Source: Amorphoplanes friuliensis DSM 7358 (GTDB taxonomy: Bacteria; Actinomycetota; Actinomycetes; Mycobacteriales; Micromonosporaceae). From it: 64,000 nt of DNA. The notes beneath the pieces were generated by a model that saw nothing but the letters and a program-made list of their open reading frames with translations, was not told where the DNA came from and made no database searches. Where the stretch lies: positions 5,494,001 to 5,558,000 of the forward strand of contig NC_022657.1 in assembly GCF_000494755.1 (NCBI RefSeq). Direction: 5' to 3'. The position numbers were made by a program, and so were the translations under genes. Positions 16,448 to 24,920 of the stretch are shown here, one piece after another (the stretch's first letter is position 1; each line of letters opens with the position of its first letter).

Positions 16448-17941
16448 ATGGACAACGTTCCCCAGCTCGCACAGGACCGCAACGCCCCGCCCGCCACGCT
16501 GGTGATCTTCGGCGCGTCCGGCGACCTCACCCGCCGCAAGCTGCTGCCGGCCGTGGAGAGCCTGGCCCGGCACAACCGCCTGCCCGGCGAGTTCGCCCTG
16601 GTCGGCGTCGCGCGGACGCCGATGGAGGACCACCAGTTCGCCGAGAGCGCTCTCGGCGGCCGCAGCCTGGCGGACAAGGCTCAACTCCAGGGCGGAATCA
16701 GGTACGTATCGGGCGGCTACGACAACCCCGAGACCTACAAGCGCCTCGCCGAGGTGCTCGACGAGCTGGACGCCACCCGTGGCACCTCCGGCAACCGCAT
16801 CTTCTACCTCTCGACGCCGGCCGAGGCGTTCGAGCCGGTCATCAACGGTCTGGCCGGTGCCGGGCTCAACCACCCCCGCGAGGGCTCCTTCTCGCGGCTG
16901 GTGATCGAGAAGCCGTACGGCAACGACCTGCGCACGGCGCACGAGCTCGACGCCGTCGTGCACGCCGCGTTCGACGAGCCGAACGTCTTCCGCATCGACC
17001 ACTACCTGGGCAAGGACACGGTCCAGAACGTCCTCGCGCTGCGCTTCGCCAACGCGATCTTCCAGCCCATCTGGAACCGGTCCTGGGTCGACCACGTGCA
17101 GATCACCGTCGCGGAGACCCTCGGCGTCGGCAGCCGCGGCGGCTTCTACGAGCACGCGGGCGCGATGCGCGACATCGTGCAGAACCACGTGCTCCAGGTC
17201 CTGGCGCTCTCGCTGATGGAACCGCCGGCCTCGTTCGACGCCGAAGGGCTGCGCAACGAGAAGGTCAAGCTCCTCCAGGCGATCCGGCTGCCCACCGACC
17301 GCGACATCGCCGACCTGGCGGTCCGCGGCCAGTACACCCGTGGCGGCACCCGCGAGGACCTGATGGCGGGTTACCGCGACGAGGTCGGCGTGGACCCGCT
17401 GTCGCGCACGGAGACGTACGCCGCGATGCGGCTCAACGTCGACAACTGGCGGTGGGCCGGGGTGCCGTTCTACGTGCGTACCGGGAAGCGGCTGCCCGCC
17501 CGGGTGACCGAGGTGGCGTTGCAGTTCCAGCGGCCGCCGCACCTGCCGATCCCGACCAACCAGCTCACCGAGCTCGACGCCGACGCGCTGATCCTCCGGA
17601 TCCAGCCCAACGAGGGCATCTCGCTGCGCTTCGGCGCCAAGGTCCCCGGACACTCGTTCCGGGTGCGCACGGCCAGCATGGACTTCTCGTACGAGCAGAC
17701 GTTCCGCGAGGAGTCCCCCGAGGCCTACGAGCGGCTGCTGCTCGACGCGCTGCTGGGCGACCCCACGCTGTTCATCCGCACCGACGAGGTCGAGCAGTGC
17801 TGGCGCATCGTCGACCCGATCATCGAGCACTGGAAGAACGACATGTCGCCGATCCCCACGTACGAGGCTGCCTCGTGGGGACCGACGGATGCCGACCGCC
17901 TGATCGGCCGCAGCGGCCGCAAGTGGCGGAACGAGATCTGA
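16448..17941 (+). CDS. zwf: Glucose-6-phosphate 1-dehydrogenase
   Basis: A 497-residue enzyme catalysing the first step of the oxidative pentose phosphate pathway, glucose-6-phosphate to 6-phosphogluconolactone with NADP reduction. The Rossmann GASGDLTRRKL motif (residues about 22-32), the EKPYG motif and the active-site RIDHYLGK are all intact, and length matches the family. It stands alone here, not in a pgl/tal/tkt operon as many actinobacterial zwf genes do, so it may be a second copy. The ATG at 16448 follows the AGGAAGACCTGACG stretch. It converges on the peroxiredoxin gene, 1 base apart. Confidence 0.95.
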   Translation: MDNVPQLAQDRNAPPATLVIFGASGDLTRRKLLPAVESLARHNRLPGEFALVGVARTPMEDHQFAESALGGRSLADKAQLQGGIRYVSGGYDNPETYKRLAEVLDELDATRGTSGNRIFYLSTPAEAFEPVINGLAGAGLNHPREGSFSRLVIEKPYGNDLRTAHELDAVVHAAFDEPNVFRIDHYLGKDTVQNVLALRFANAIFQPIWNRSWVDHVQITVAETLGVGSRGGFYEHAGAMRDIVQNHVLQVLALSLMEPPASFDAEGLRNEKVKLLQAIRLPTDRDIADLAVRGQYTRGGTREDLMAGYRDEVGVDPLSRTETYAAMRLNVDNWRWAGVPFYVRTGKRLPARVTEVALQFQRPPHLPIPTNQLTELDADALILRIQPNEGISLRFGAKVPGHSFRVRTASMDFSYEQTFREESPEAYERLLLDALLGDPTLFIRTDEVEQCWRIVDPIIEHWKNDMSPIPTYEAASWGPTDADRLIGRSGRKWRNEI

Positions 17942-17942
17942 G

Positions 17943-18413
17943 CTACGACGCCGATCGGGCCTTCAGCACGTCGAGGGCCCGGTCGGCGTGCTCGTTCATG
18001 TCCCGCTCGCTGTGGATGACCTCGAGCACCGTACGGTCGGTGTCGATCACGAAGGTCACGCGCTTGACGCTCAGCGGGCCCAGCGGCAGCTTCCGCTTGA
18101 TGCCGAACGCCTCGGCCGCGGAACTGGCCGGGTCCGACAGCAGCGGGTAGTCGAAGCCGTTCAGATCGGCGAACTTCTTCTGCTTCTCCACCGGGTCACG
18201 GCTGATGCCGACCCGCTGCGCGCCGGCCTGGGCGTACTCGGCGGCGAGGTCCCGGAAGTTGCAGGCCTCGGCCGTGCAGCCGCTGGTCATGGCCGCGGGA
18301 TAGAAGAACAGGACCACGGGCCCGTCCGCCAGCAGGGTGCTCAGCCGCCGCGGGGTGCCGGTCTGGTCGGGAAGCTCAAAATCAGGGGCCTGGTCACCCT
18401 TGTCGATGCTCAC
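17943..18413 (-). CDS. Peroxiredoxin of the BCP/PrxQ class
   Basis: A 156-residue thiol peroxidase reducing hydroperoxides in the cytoplasm. The peroxidatic site is PAAMTSGCTAEACNFRD; the first Cys is peroxidatic and the Cys five residues later is the usual PrxQ resolving position. The thioredoxin-fold start GDQAPDFELPDQTGTP is typical. The gene is tail-to-tail with zwf, whose NADPH would support thioredoxin-dependent recycling; that functional link is inference. Confidence 0.92.
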   Translation of the reverse strand: MSIDKGDQAPDFELPDQTGTPRRLSTLLADGPVVLFFYPAAMTSGCTAEACNFRDLAAEYAQAGAQRVGISRDPVEKQKKFADLNGFDYPLLSDPASSAAEAFGIKRKLPLGPLSVKRVTFVIDTDRTVLEVIHSERDMNEHADRALDVLKARSAS

Positions 18414-18541
18414 CTGATCAACGCTACCGCGACCTGATTCTGCCGGCGGGCGAGTCCTCGCCTAGGGTGGAGACACCCACCGATACGTGTCCCGACCAAC
18501 CCGGCTGACCCCTGCCCGCCCCCGACGAAAGCGACACCGCC

Positions 18542-18874
18542 ATGCAGGTCTCGGTCGCGCACCACCCACCCAACACGGCCGTACTGACACTGCGCGGCTC
18601 CCTCGACATCGACACCGCGCCGTCCCTGAAGGCCAACCTCGGCCGTCTCGTGGAACGCCCCGCCCCCCGCGTCGTCGTCGACCTCTCCGGCCTCGACTTC
18701 TGCGACTCGATGGGCGTCGGCGTCCTGGTCACGGCCCACGGCCGCGCCATGGAACGCGGCGGCTGGGTCCGCCTCGCCGCCCCCTCGGGCTTCCTGCGCC
18801 GCCTGCTGGAAACCCTCGGCCTGGTCGACTACCTCTCGCTGCACACCGACGTCGAGACCGCGCTCAAGGAGTGA
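18542..18874 (+). CDS. STAS-domain anti-sigma factor antagonist
   Basis: A 110-residue single STAS domain, SpoIIAA/RsbV-like. LRGSLDIDTAPSLKANL and VVVDLSGLDFCDSMGVGVLV are the hallmark strands; the Ser in FCDSMG is the expected phosphorylation site for an anti-sigma kinase. No partner anti-sigma or sigma gene is adjacent, so its target lies elsewhere. The ATG at 18542 is the first in-frame start with family homology. Confidence 0.88.
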   Translation: MQVSVAHHPPNTAVLTLRGSLDIDTAPSLKANLGRLVERPAPRVVVDLSGLDFCDSMGVGVLVTAHGRAMERGGWVRLAAPSGFLRRLLETLGLVDYLSLHTDVETALKE

Positions 18875-18914
18875 CCCGATCCGGGTGCCCCAGCGCCCGG
18901 ACCGGTCAGTCCGC

Positions 18915-20912
18915 TTATGGATCAACCGCGTCGATGAGTCTGGCCAGGCCATCCTGTTCCCGCTTACGCTCGTAGGTGATCCACTGCTTTCCTTCAGCGG
19001 CTATCCCCTCGAGCACGTGCAGAGTGTTGTCCAAACCTGCGGCGTCGAGGGTCACCGCAGTGATGGTGCGGTCGTCCTCGCCGAGTTCCTTGGTGCGCGG
19101 CGGCGGTCCGGTCACAACCAGCTTGATCGAGTGGCTGTTGACAAGCGTCAGTTCGAGAGTCTTCTGGCCGTCGTCCGCCTCGGTCACATGTACGGCGGCA
19201 ACCGCGTCGTAGCGGTAATTGATCCGCCGTCGATCGTGGAACTCAGCTGTCTCGAAGTTGAGATCGACCGCCATCTGCCGCACGCCGTCGATCGTGAGGA
19301 TGAAGACCAGCAGGTTGTACCGCGAATAACGCAGCGGACCCTTGGGCACCCGGGCGCGCTTGTAGGGTCCGGCCGGCGGCGCCTCGATGAAGGCATGCGC
19401 GATGACATCGTGCGGCGCCAATTTGTAGTGCTGCATCCCGAGTTCGACGAGCGCCTTGTGGTCGCAGTCCAGCCAGTGCGCCATCTCCTGGTCCTTGGGC
19501 CGTGTCGCGAGCTTCGCCGCCCAGCGTTGGTGGGCCTCGGTGCGGGCAGTTAGGGCTTGATTCGCCTCTGCTTTCTCCACCGCGACACGACGTCGCTCCA
19601 ATACAAGGGTCGACCACCCTCGGACCGTCGGCACTCCGCCGGTCACGAGAAGGATCGTCGCCAGGACAGCAGGCAGCGGGCGCGTCTGCAGGGCGTCCCA
19701 GACCAGCCGGGACACTGCGGCACCGAGAACACCGACGCCGAGGTAAAAGGCCAACCGGGTCGCCATCGGAATGCGGAGTTGATTCCGAAAGCTGTACAGC
19801 CCACCGGTCTGCCATTGTCGTTTCACATCGCTGACGAGAAACCTGATCAGCCATCCGACCTGCTTGGCATCGATATCCCGCTCGCGGTAGATCTCGACGA
19901 CCTCGTTGCGGAGGGTCTGCCGGATGCCGCGTGTCTCGGCCAGCCAGACCGCCCGCTCCGCGCCGTCCGGGACATAGCGTCGAAAGTAAGTACGGAACTG
20001 ACGGTCGACGCCGGATGCGAATTCGTAGCGATCTGGCGCTGGTTCGCGCGCGTTGTGCTCTGAGATCTGCCCCTCCTTGACGCGCCGTCGCCGCATGAGG
20101 TGCTGGCGATGCAGGCCGGCGAACGCAACCAGAGTGCCTGTCCCGAAAGCAATCAATAAGGTTCCGAGGGCTGCCGGCCAGGAGGCGTCCCAGGCAGCTA
20201 CCGAGAGAAAGTAGCCGGAGGTCGCGGTCAGAAGGGTGGCCACCGACAAGAGGGCCCAGTCGCGTTTTCGAAAGCGAACCGGACGCGGCCAGAGGACTCG
20301 GGGACCGGCCGGATGCGGCTGGAAGAACTTCCAGACCCGGTCGACCCGGTATTCGGCCCGCCTGTCTCGCCGGGCTGTCTCGAAAGCACGCTTCCAGGTC
20401 CAGTCCTGGTGCGGGCCGGCCAGGAAGACCTTCAGGTTGCGCAGTACCTCCTCCCGCTGCTGGGAACCAAGATCATCGAATTCCTTGATGATGACGTTCA
20501 GATCGGTCCGGGCGGTGGACGGCGCGGCCTCCAGCAACCGGTTGATCACATGAATGGCGTCGGTCCACCGGTCCTGCGGCCTGTCTTGGACCCAGACCCG
20601 AGCCGACCGCAGGACGCTCAAGTCCTCGGGCGACAAATGCTGCAACGTCCGTCCGCTGAGCAGCGCCAGCATCAGATAGAAATAGGATTTGGTGTTGGCG
20701 TGCCCTTCCATCACTGCCCTGCTGATCAGCTTTCTGGCCTCGGACGGTACGCCTGCCCGGAGGTACCGCACGCCGACCAGGAACTTTCGTTCCGGTGGAT
20801 CCGTCTCGGCCACTTGATAGATCGTGACCCCACCATGAACGGTGTCGGCTTGAACGCCAACGGTGGCCGAACCGTCCGCGCTGTTCACGGTGCCGGCCTT
20901 TGGGGCGGTCAC
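18915..20912 (-). CDS. Four-TM protein with N-terminal VHGG motif; third gene of the nucleosidase operon
   Basis: A 665-residue protein of unknown function. Residues 18-31 carry VGVQADTVHGGVTI, nearly the same as a motif in the upstream nucleosidase. Residues about 40-150 look like TPR-like helices (YLRAGVPSEARKLISRAVMEG). Two TM hairpins follow: about 225-275 (WALLSVATLLTATSGYFL) and about 390-440. The C-terminal 200 residues are soluble and beta-rich. The start overlaps the nucleosidase stop by 4 bases. In layout it resembles a membrane-located effector with an adaptor motif in a conflict system; that role is inferred. GC content is visibly lower than its surroundings. Confidence 0.8.
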   Translation of the reverse strand: MTAPKAGTVNSADGSATVGVQADTVHGGVTIYQVAETDPPERKFLVGVRYLRAGVPSEARKLISRAVMEGHANTKSYFYLMLALLSGRTLQHLSPEDLSVLRSARVWVQDRPQDRWTDAIHVINRLLEAAPSTARTDLNVIIKEFDDLGSQQREEVLRNLKVFLAGPHQDWTWKRAFETARRDRRAEYRVDRVWKFFQPHPAGPRVLWPRPVRFRKRDWALLSVATLLTATSGYFLSVAAWDASWPAALGTLLIAFGTGTLVAFAGLHRQHLMRRRRVKEGQISEHNAREPAPDRYEFASGVDRQFRTYFRRYVPDGAERAVWLAETRGIRQTLRNEVVEIYRERDIDAKQVGWLIRFLVSDVKRQWQTGGLYSFRNQLRIPMATRLAFYLGVGVLGAAVSRLVWDALQTRPLPAVLATILLVTGGVPTVRGWSTLVLERRRVAVEKAEANQALTARTEAHQRWAAKLATRPKDQEMAHWLDCDHKALVELGMQHYKLAPHDVIAHAFIEAPPAGPYKRARVPKGPLRYSRYNLLVFILTIDGVRQMAVDLNFETAEFHDRRRINYRYDAVAAVHVTEADDGQKTLELTLVNSHSIKLVVTGPPPRTKELGEDDRTITAVTLDAAGLDNTLHVLEGIAAEGKQWITYERKREQDGLARLIDAVDP

Positions 20913-22066
20913 GAAGCGCCTCGTAGCGCCGCGATGATGGCAGTGACCTTCGAAGCCAGATCGGTCCAGTCCAGCAGCAGGCCCCTGAGCTTCCGGAGCG
21001 CGAGCATCAGGCGACTCCCGGCCCCTTCGCCGGGAGCGGGAAGCAGCTCGGTGATGGTGTCGAGTTCCTGCTCCGCGGCGACGAACGTCTCACGGTCCAC
21101 CTCGCCTGCGGCCTGGGCTTTACTGATCTGTTCGCGAAGCTCCGCGAGCTGTACGGGGATCTCAGGTGCGACGGACCGAGGTTGTTGCACCATGGAGATG
21201 CCGCCGTGGACAGTTCCGGCCTGTACACCGACCTGAGCGCTTCCCTTGGCGATGTTCCTGACGGTCTCGCTCATGGTTCTATTTCCGTCCTTCCGTGTCC
21301 GTTCGCGGTGTCGTTCGGTCTGAGCAAGTTCCTCGGCGAGGGCTATTGCGAACAGTGCTGCGTTGGCGGCCGCTGCGGGTTGCCAGTCCTCGGCGTCGGT
21401 GTCATTTTTCGTACCGTCAGCCCGGTCGCTGATGCCGCGCACCACGACGGCCGGGAGTGAGCGATTGAGGTGGGCGGCCTGGGCCAGACCGGCTGCCTCC
21501 ATCTCGACTGCCAAGGCGTCGTTGTAGGTCTGCTTGATCCAGCGCGCATGGGCGGACACTGCAGAGTCCAAGACCACCTCGCCGGCGGCGATCGCACCGA
21601 ACAGCACCTTCGGCGTGCGTTCTCCTTCCGGAAGCCCGCGTGCCCACGTGTCTGTGCGGGCAATGTGGTGGGCGATCTGGTCGCACTCATGGGGGATCTC
21701 CCAGGCGCGAGGGCGGGCTTTCAAACCGTCGTCCTCGCTGGTGCCGCCGTGATAGGCGTAGACCTGCGTCGCGACCACGACGTCGCCCAGGCTCATTTCC
21801 GGCCACAGGGCGCCGGCTATGCCGACAAAGAGCACCGCGGGTGGATCGAACTCGGCCATCGCCCGCTCGGCCAGGACAGCTGAATGGTGATTGCCCTTGC
21901 CGGTCAGCCCCAGTGCTACTCGGCAGCCGCCGACGCCGAGACGGCCGACCTCGAAGCGCGTGCCTGCCTGGTGGCGGTGGACCTCGATCTCGGTCAGATG
22001 CTCGCGGACAGCTTGATATTCGAGGTTGAGGGCGGTCAGGACGACGATCGGGCGGCTCTTCATCAT
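20909..22066 (-). CDS. MTAN/nucleoside phosphorylase-type enzyme with C-terminal VHGG-motif adaptor
   Basis: A 385-residue protein. Residues 1-about 245 form a PNP/MTAN fold: VVLTALNLEYQAVREHL, FVGIAGALWPEMSLGDVVVA, LAVEMEAAGLAQAA with the ribose-binding Glu, and RGISDRADGTK with the catalytic Asp. These enzymes cleave N-glycosidic bonds of nucleosides. After a basic linker, residues 279-292 read VGVQAGTVHGGISM, followed by about 90 helical residues (REQISKAQAAGEVDRETFVAAEQELD). An internal ATG at 21274 (MSETVRN) could give the C-terminal part alone as a 121-residue protein. It is coupled to both neighbours by 4-base overlaps. A nucleotide-signal or nucleotide-depletion function is suggested, not shown. 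Confidence 0.85.
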   Translation of the reverse strand: MMKSRPIVVLTALNLEYQAVREHLTEIEVHRHQAGTRFEVGRLGVGGCRVALGLTGKGNHHSAVLAERAMAEFDPPAVLFVGIAGALWPEMSLGDVVVATQVYAYHGGTSEDDGLKARPRAWEIPHECDQIAHHIARTDTWARGLPEGERTPKVLFGAIAAGEVVLDSAVSAHARWIKQTYNDALAVEMEAAGLAQAAHLNRSLPAVVVRGISDRADGTKNDTDAEDWQPAAAANAALFAIALAEELAQTERHRERTRKDGNRTMSETVRNIAKGSAQVGVQAGTVHGGISMVQQPRSVAPEIPVQLAELREQISKAQAAGEVDRETFVAAEQELDTITELLPAPGEGAGSRLMLALRKLRGLLLDWTDLASKVTAIIAALRGAS

Positions 22067-22791
22067 TCGGCTCCCCGGTCGGCCGGACCATCGGCGGATC
22101 GCACCATGGGCGGATAGAGGTCGTGCCGTGGCCCGGACCGGTACGTCTTGGCGGGTCGCCCGTTCCCGGTACGCCGGGGAGGACCGTCTTCGAGGAGGAA
22201 TCCCGGGATGCTCTGGACCTTGCGGTAGAAGTTCCGCGGATCGAGCGGGGTGCCCCAGACGGCCTCGTAGACCTGCTGGAGTTCCGAGATGGTGAAGACC
22301 TCGGTGCAGAAAGCCGTGCCGAGCGCCGAAGACTCCAGCTTGGACCGGGCGCGCTCGACACCGTCGCGGACGATCCTCAGGTGATCGAAAGCCAGTGTCA
22401 CGTTCCCGGACAGAATCTGGTCGACCGGCGTCCAGCCCGCAGCGGCTGCGTCGGTCCCGGCGGTCGGCTCGGGAAGGCGAGGCGCTATCGCCAGATGAGC
22501 GACCGTGATCACTCGCCCGCGGGGGTCACGCCCGGGCTCGCCGTAAACGCCCAACTGCTCCAGGTGCGGCACCGCGGACAGCGACGCCTCTTCTCGTAAC
22601 TCCCGGCGGGCAGCGGCGAGGATGTCCTCCTGCTCATGTCCGAGGAAACCGCCGGGAAGGGCCCACGCGCCCAGAAAGGGCTCGATCCCTCGTTGGACGA
22701 GCAGCACGTGCAGGCGCGAATCTCGCAGAGTCAAGATCACCAGATCTACTGCCAGCAGAACCCGGGGAGCTTCCCATCGATCGTCGTTCAT
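22063..22791 (-). CDS. NrtR-like Nudix/winged-helix transcriptional regulator
   Basis: A 242-residue protein with an N-terminal Nudix domain (about 10-150) and a C-terminal winged helix (FTISELQQVYEAVWGTPLD, NFYRKVQSIPGFL). This is the layout of NrtR regulators, which bind ADP-ribose and control NAD-related genes. The Nudix box (GGFLGHEQEDILAAARRELREEASLS) departs from the canonical form: the spacing before the first Glu is one residue long and the final Gly is Ser, as expected for a sensor rather than a hydrolase. The ATG at 22791 is preferred to a TTG at 22815 that lies inside a perfect palindrome. First gene of the operon; its stop overlaps the next start. Confidence 0.85.
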   Translation of the reverse strand: MNDDRWEAPRVLLAVDLVILTLRDSRLHVLLVQRGIEPFLGAWALPGGFLGHEQEDILAAARRELREEASLSAVPHLEQLGVYGEPGRDPRGRVITVAHLAIAPRLPEPTAGTDAAAAGWTPVDQILSGNVTLAFDHLRIVRDGVERARSKLESSALGTAFCTEVFTISELQQVYEAVWGTPLDPRNFYRKVQSIPGFLLEDGPPRRTGNGRPAKTYRSGPRHDLYPPMVRSADGPADRGAE

Positions 22792-22808
22792 GGATTGACC
22801 GTAGCTTT

Positions 22809-22823
22809 TTGTCAATATGACAA
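22809..22823. promoter_or_regulatory. Probable operator: perfect 15-bp palindrome TTGTCA-ATA-TGACAA
   Basis: The palindrome lies 18-32 bases before the ATG of the NrtR-like gene. A further half-site ATTGACC (22795-22801) lies between. Location and symmetry suit an autoregulatory site for the Nudix/winged-helix protein. It also lies in the divergent region shared with the XylF-like gene, though 230 bases from that start. Confidence 0.65.
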
Positions 22824-23052
22824 GAAGGGGCCGAGCCTGTCAGCTTCGGGCACCATTCCTGGCAGCATTGGCACGAACGGCACCTGGCCTGCCGGAAGCA
22901 GTGCCACGCCGGCTGGGCTCTCGCAGATGGCGCGAATCGATCAAACAGCCCGAAGGATTGTCGATCTCTCGGACTCTCAAATCCGCTCTCATGTCGCTCT
23001 CATGAGGGCGGAGGGATGGTCTTCCCCGTACCCACTCGGGAGGGAAGACGTC

Positions 23053-24141
23053 ATGAAACGAAACACGCCGGTGCTCGCGCTGGCCACCGCTTCGGTGCTG
23101 CTGGCCGGGCTGGCCGGGTGCGGTGGGAAGAGTGATTCGTCCGGGGCCGCGGCGGCGCCGAAGAACACCAAGGTCGGGATTCTGCTGCCGGACACGGCGT
23201 CGTCGCCGCGCTGGGTGTCGGCCGATCCGAACGAGATCAACAAGCAGTGCATCGCGTACCAGCTGACCTGTTACGTCGACAATGCCAACGGGACCGCGAG
23301 TACGCAGCAGTCGCAGGCGCAGGCGCTGATCAATGCGGGGGTCGGCGTTCTGCTGCTCACCGATCTGGACCCCGGGTCGGGCAAGGCCATCCAGTCGCTG
23401 GCGCAGCAGCACAACGTCGTCACGATCGACTACGACCGGCTGACCTCCGGGGGCAGTGCGTCCTACTACGTGTCCTACGACAACGTGAAGGTCGGGGCGG
23501 ACCAGGGGACGGCGCTGGCCGCGTGCCCGCAGGTCAAGGGCAAGAGCAGCGTCGGGTACGTGGAGATCGACGGGGCGCCGACGGACAACAACGCGACGTT
23601 GTTCGCGCAGGGGTACAACTCGGTGCTGGCGAAGCAGGCCGGCTGGAAGAAGCTCGCCGACCAGACGGGCAACTGGGACGCCGCCACCGCGCAGACGGTC
23701 TTCACCACGATGCTCGGGCAGCACCCGTCGCTGAACGCCGTGATGGTCGCCAACGACACCATGGCGCAGTCCGTGATCAACGTGCTGAAGTCGCAGGGGC
23801 TGGCCGGCAAGGTCGCGGTCTCCGGTCAGGACGCCTCGGCCGGTGGCCTCGACAACATCATGGCCGGTACGCAGTGCTTCTCGATCTACAAGCCCGTCGC
23901 GGGTGAGGCCGACGTCGCGGTCAAGCTGGCGAGCCAGATCCTGGGCGGGCAGCGGCCCACCGCACCGGCGACGACCAAGGACCCGGTCACCGGGCGTGAG
24001 GTTCCCTCGTACCTGGCCACGCCGACCGTGATCACCAAGGCGAACGTGGCGCTGCCGGTCACCGACGGCTACCTGACCAAGGCCGCCGTCTGCACCACGT
24101 CGGCGCTGTCCAAGCTGTGCACCGCGAACGGCATCAAATGA
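23053..24141 (+). CDS. XylF-like sugar-binding lipoprotein of an ABC importer
   Basis: A 362-residue periplasmic-binding-protein-type lipoprotein (lipobox LLAGLAGCGG, Cys near residue 19). The type-1 fold shows VGILLPDTASSPRW, GVGVLLLTDLDPG, YDRLTSGGSASYYVSYDNVKVG and VSGQDASAGGLDNIMAGTQC, close to XylF D-xylose-binding proteins. It sits on the outer membrane face and delivers sugar to the permease encoded two genes downstream. The ATG at 23053 follows GGGAGGGAAG. Its stop overlaps the ATPase start by 4 bases. Xylose is the likely ligand but related pentoses are possible. Confidence 0.9.
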   Translation: MKRNTPVLALATASVLLAGLAGCGGKSDSSGAAAAPKNTKVGILLPDTASSPRWVSADPNEINKQCIAYQLTCYVDNANGTASTQQSQAQALINAGVGVLLLTDLDPGSGKAIQSLAQQHNVVTIDYDRLTSGGSASYYVSYDNVKVGADQGTALAACPQVKGKSSVGYVEIDGAPTDNNATLFAQGYNSVLAKQAGWKKLADQTGNWDAATAQTVFTTMLGQHPSLNAVMVANDTMAQSVINVLKSQGLAGKVAVSGQDASAGGLDNIMAGTQCFSIYKPVAGEADVAVKLASQILGGQRPTAPATTKDPVTGREVPSYLATPTVITKANVALPVTDGYLTKAAVCTTSALSKLCTANGIK

Positions 24142-24920
24142 CCACGCCGACACTGCGGCTCAGCGGCGTGGAAAAGTCGTTCGGGCCGGTGCACGTGCTG
24201 AGCGCGGTGGACCTGACCGCGTACGCGGGTGAGGTCACCGCCCTGGTCGGCGACAACGGCGCCGGCAAGACCACGCTCGTCAAGTGTGTGGGCGGAAGTT
24301 ACCGGGTGGACGCGGGCACCTTCGAGTTCGAGGGGGTGCCCCGGGAGGTCCACGGGCCCCGGGACGCCGCGCAGCTCGGCATCGAGATCGTCTATCAGGA
24401 CCTGGCCCTCTGCGACAACCTCGACATCGTCCAGAACATGTTCCTGGGCCGCGAACGCCTGTCACGGCTGCGCACACTGGACGAGAACACCATGGAACGC
24501 CTGGCCGAGCAGACCCTCGCGGGGTTGTCGGTGCGGACGGTCCGCTCGGTGCGGCAGCTGGTCTCCAGCCTCTCGGGTGGCCAGCGGCAGACCGTCGCGA
24601 TCGCCAAGTCGGTGCTCTCGGAGTCCAAAGTGGTCATCCTGGACGAGCCGACCGCGGCCCTCGGTGTCGCGCAGACCGAACAGGTGCTGGACCTGGTCCG
24701 CCGCCTCGCCGAGCACGGTGTCGCGGTGATCCTGGTGTCGCACAACATGAACGACGTGCTGCGCGTCGCCGACTCCATCGCCGTGCTCTACCTCGGCCGG
24801 ATGGCAGCCCAGGTACGCCGGAAGGACGTGACACAGACGCAGGTCGTCGAGCTGATCACCGCCGGGCGGTCGGGGGACCTCGGGCTCTCCCCCGCCGAGT
24901 CGAGCGGGGCCGCAGTATGA
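24138..24920 (+). CDS. Single-domain XylG-like sugar ABC transporter ATPase
   Basis: A 260-residue ATPase. Walker A is GDNGAGKTTL, the Q-loop YQDLALCDNL, the signature LSGGQRQTVAIAKSV, Walker B VVILDEPTAAL and the switch His in VSHNM. Classical RbsA/XylG proteins have two fused ATPase halves (about 500 residues); this is a single domain that must act as a homodimer, as in many actinobacterial xylose systems. It is coupled by ATGA overlaps on both sides. Confidence 0.92.
   Translation: MTTPTLRLSGVEKSFGPVHVLSAVDLTAYAGEVTALVGDNGAGKTTLVKCVGGSYRVDAGTFEFEGVPREVHGPRDAAQLGIEIVYQDLALCDNLDIVQNMFLGRERLSRLRTLDENTMERLAEQTLAGLSVRTVRSVRQLVSSLSGGQRQTVAIAKSVLSESKVVILDEPTAALGVAQTEQVLDLVRRLAEHGVAVILVSHNMNDVLRVADSIAVLYLGRMAAQVRRKDVTQTQVVELITAGRSGDLGLSPAESSGAAV

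Noticed and set aside
16448..17941. Glucose-6-phosphate dehydrogenase as part of a pentose-phosphate operon
   Set aside because: No tal, tkt, opcA or pgl gene is adjacent; the neighbours are a DHH phosphoesterase and a peroxiredoxin.
15421..18150. 909-codon open frame on the plus strand across the DHH and zwf genes
   Set aside because: It is antisense to one real gene and out of frame with the other; composition lacks any domain.
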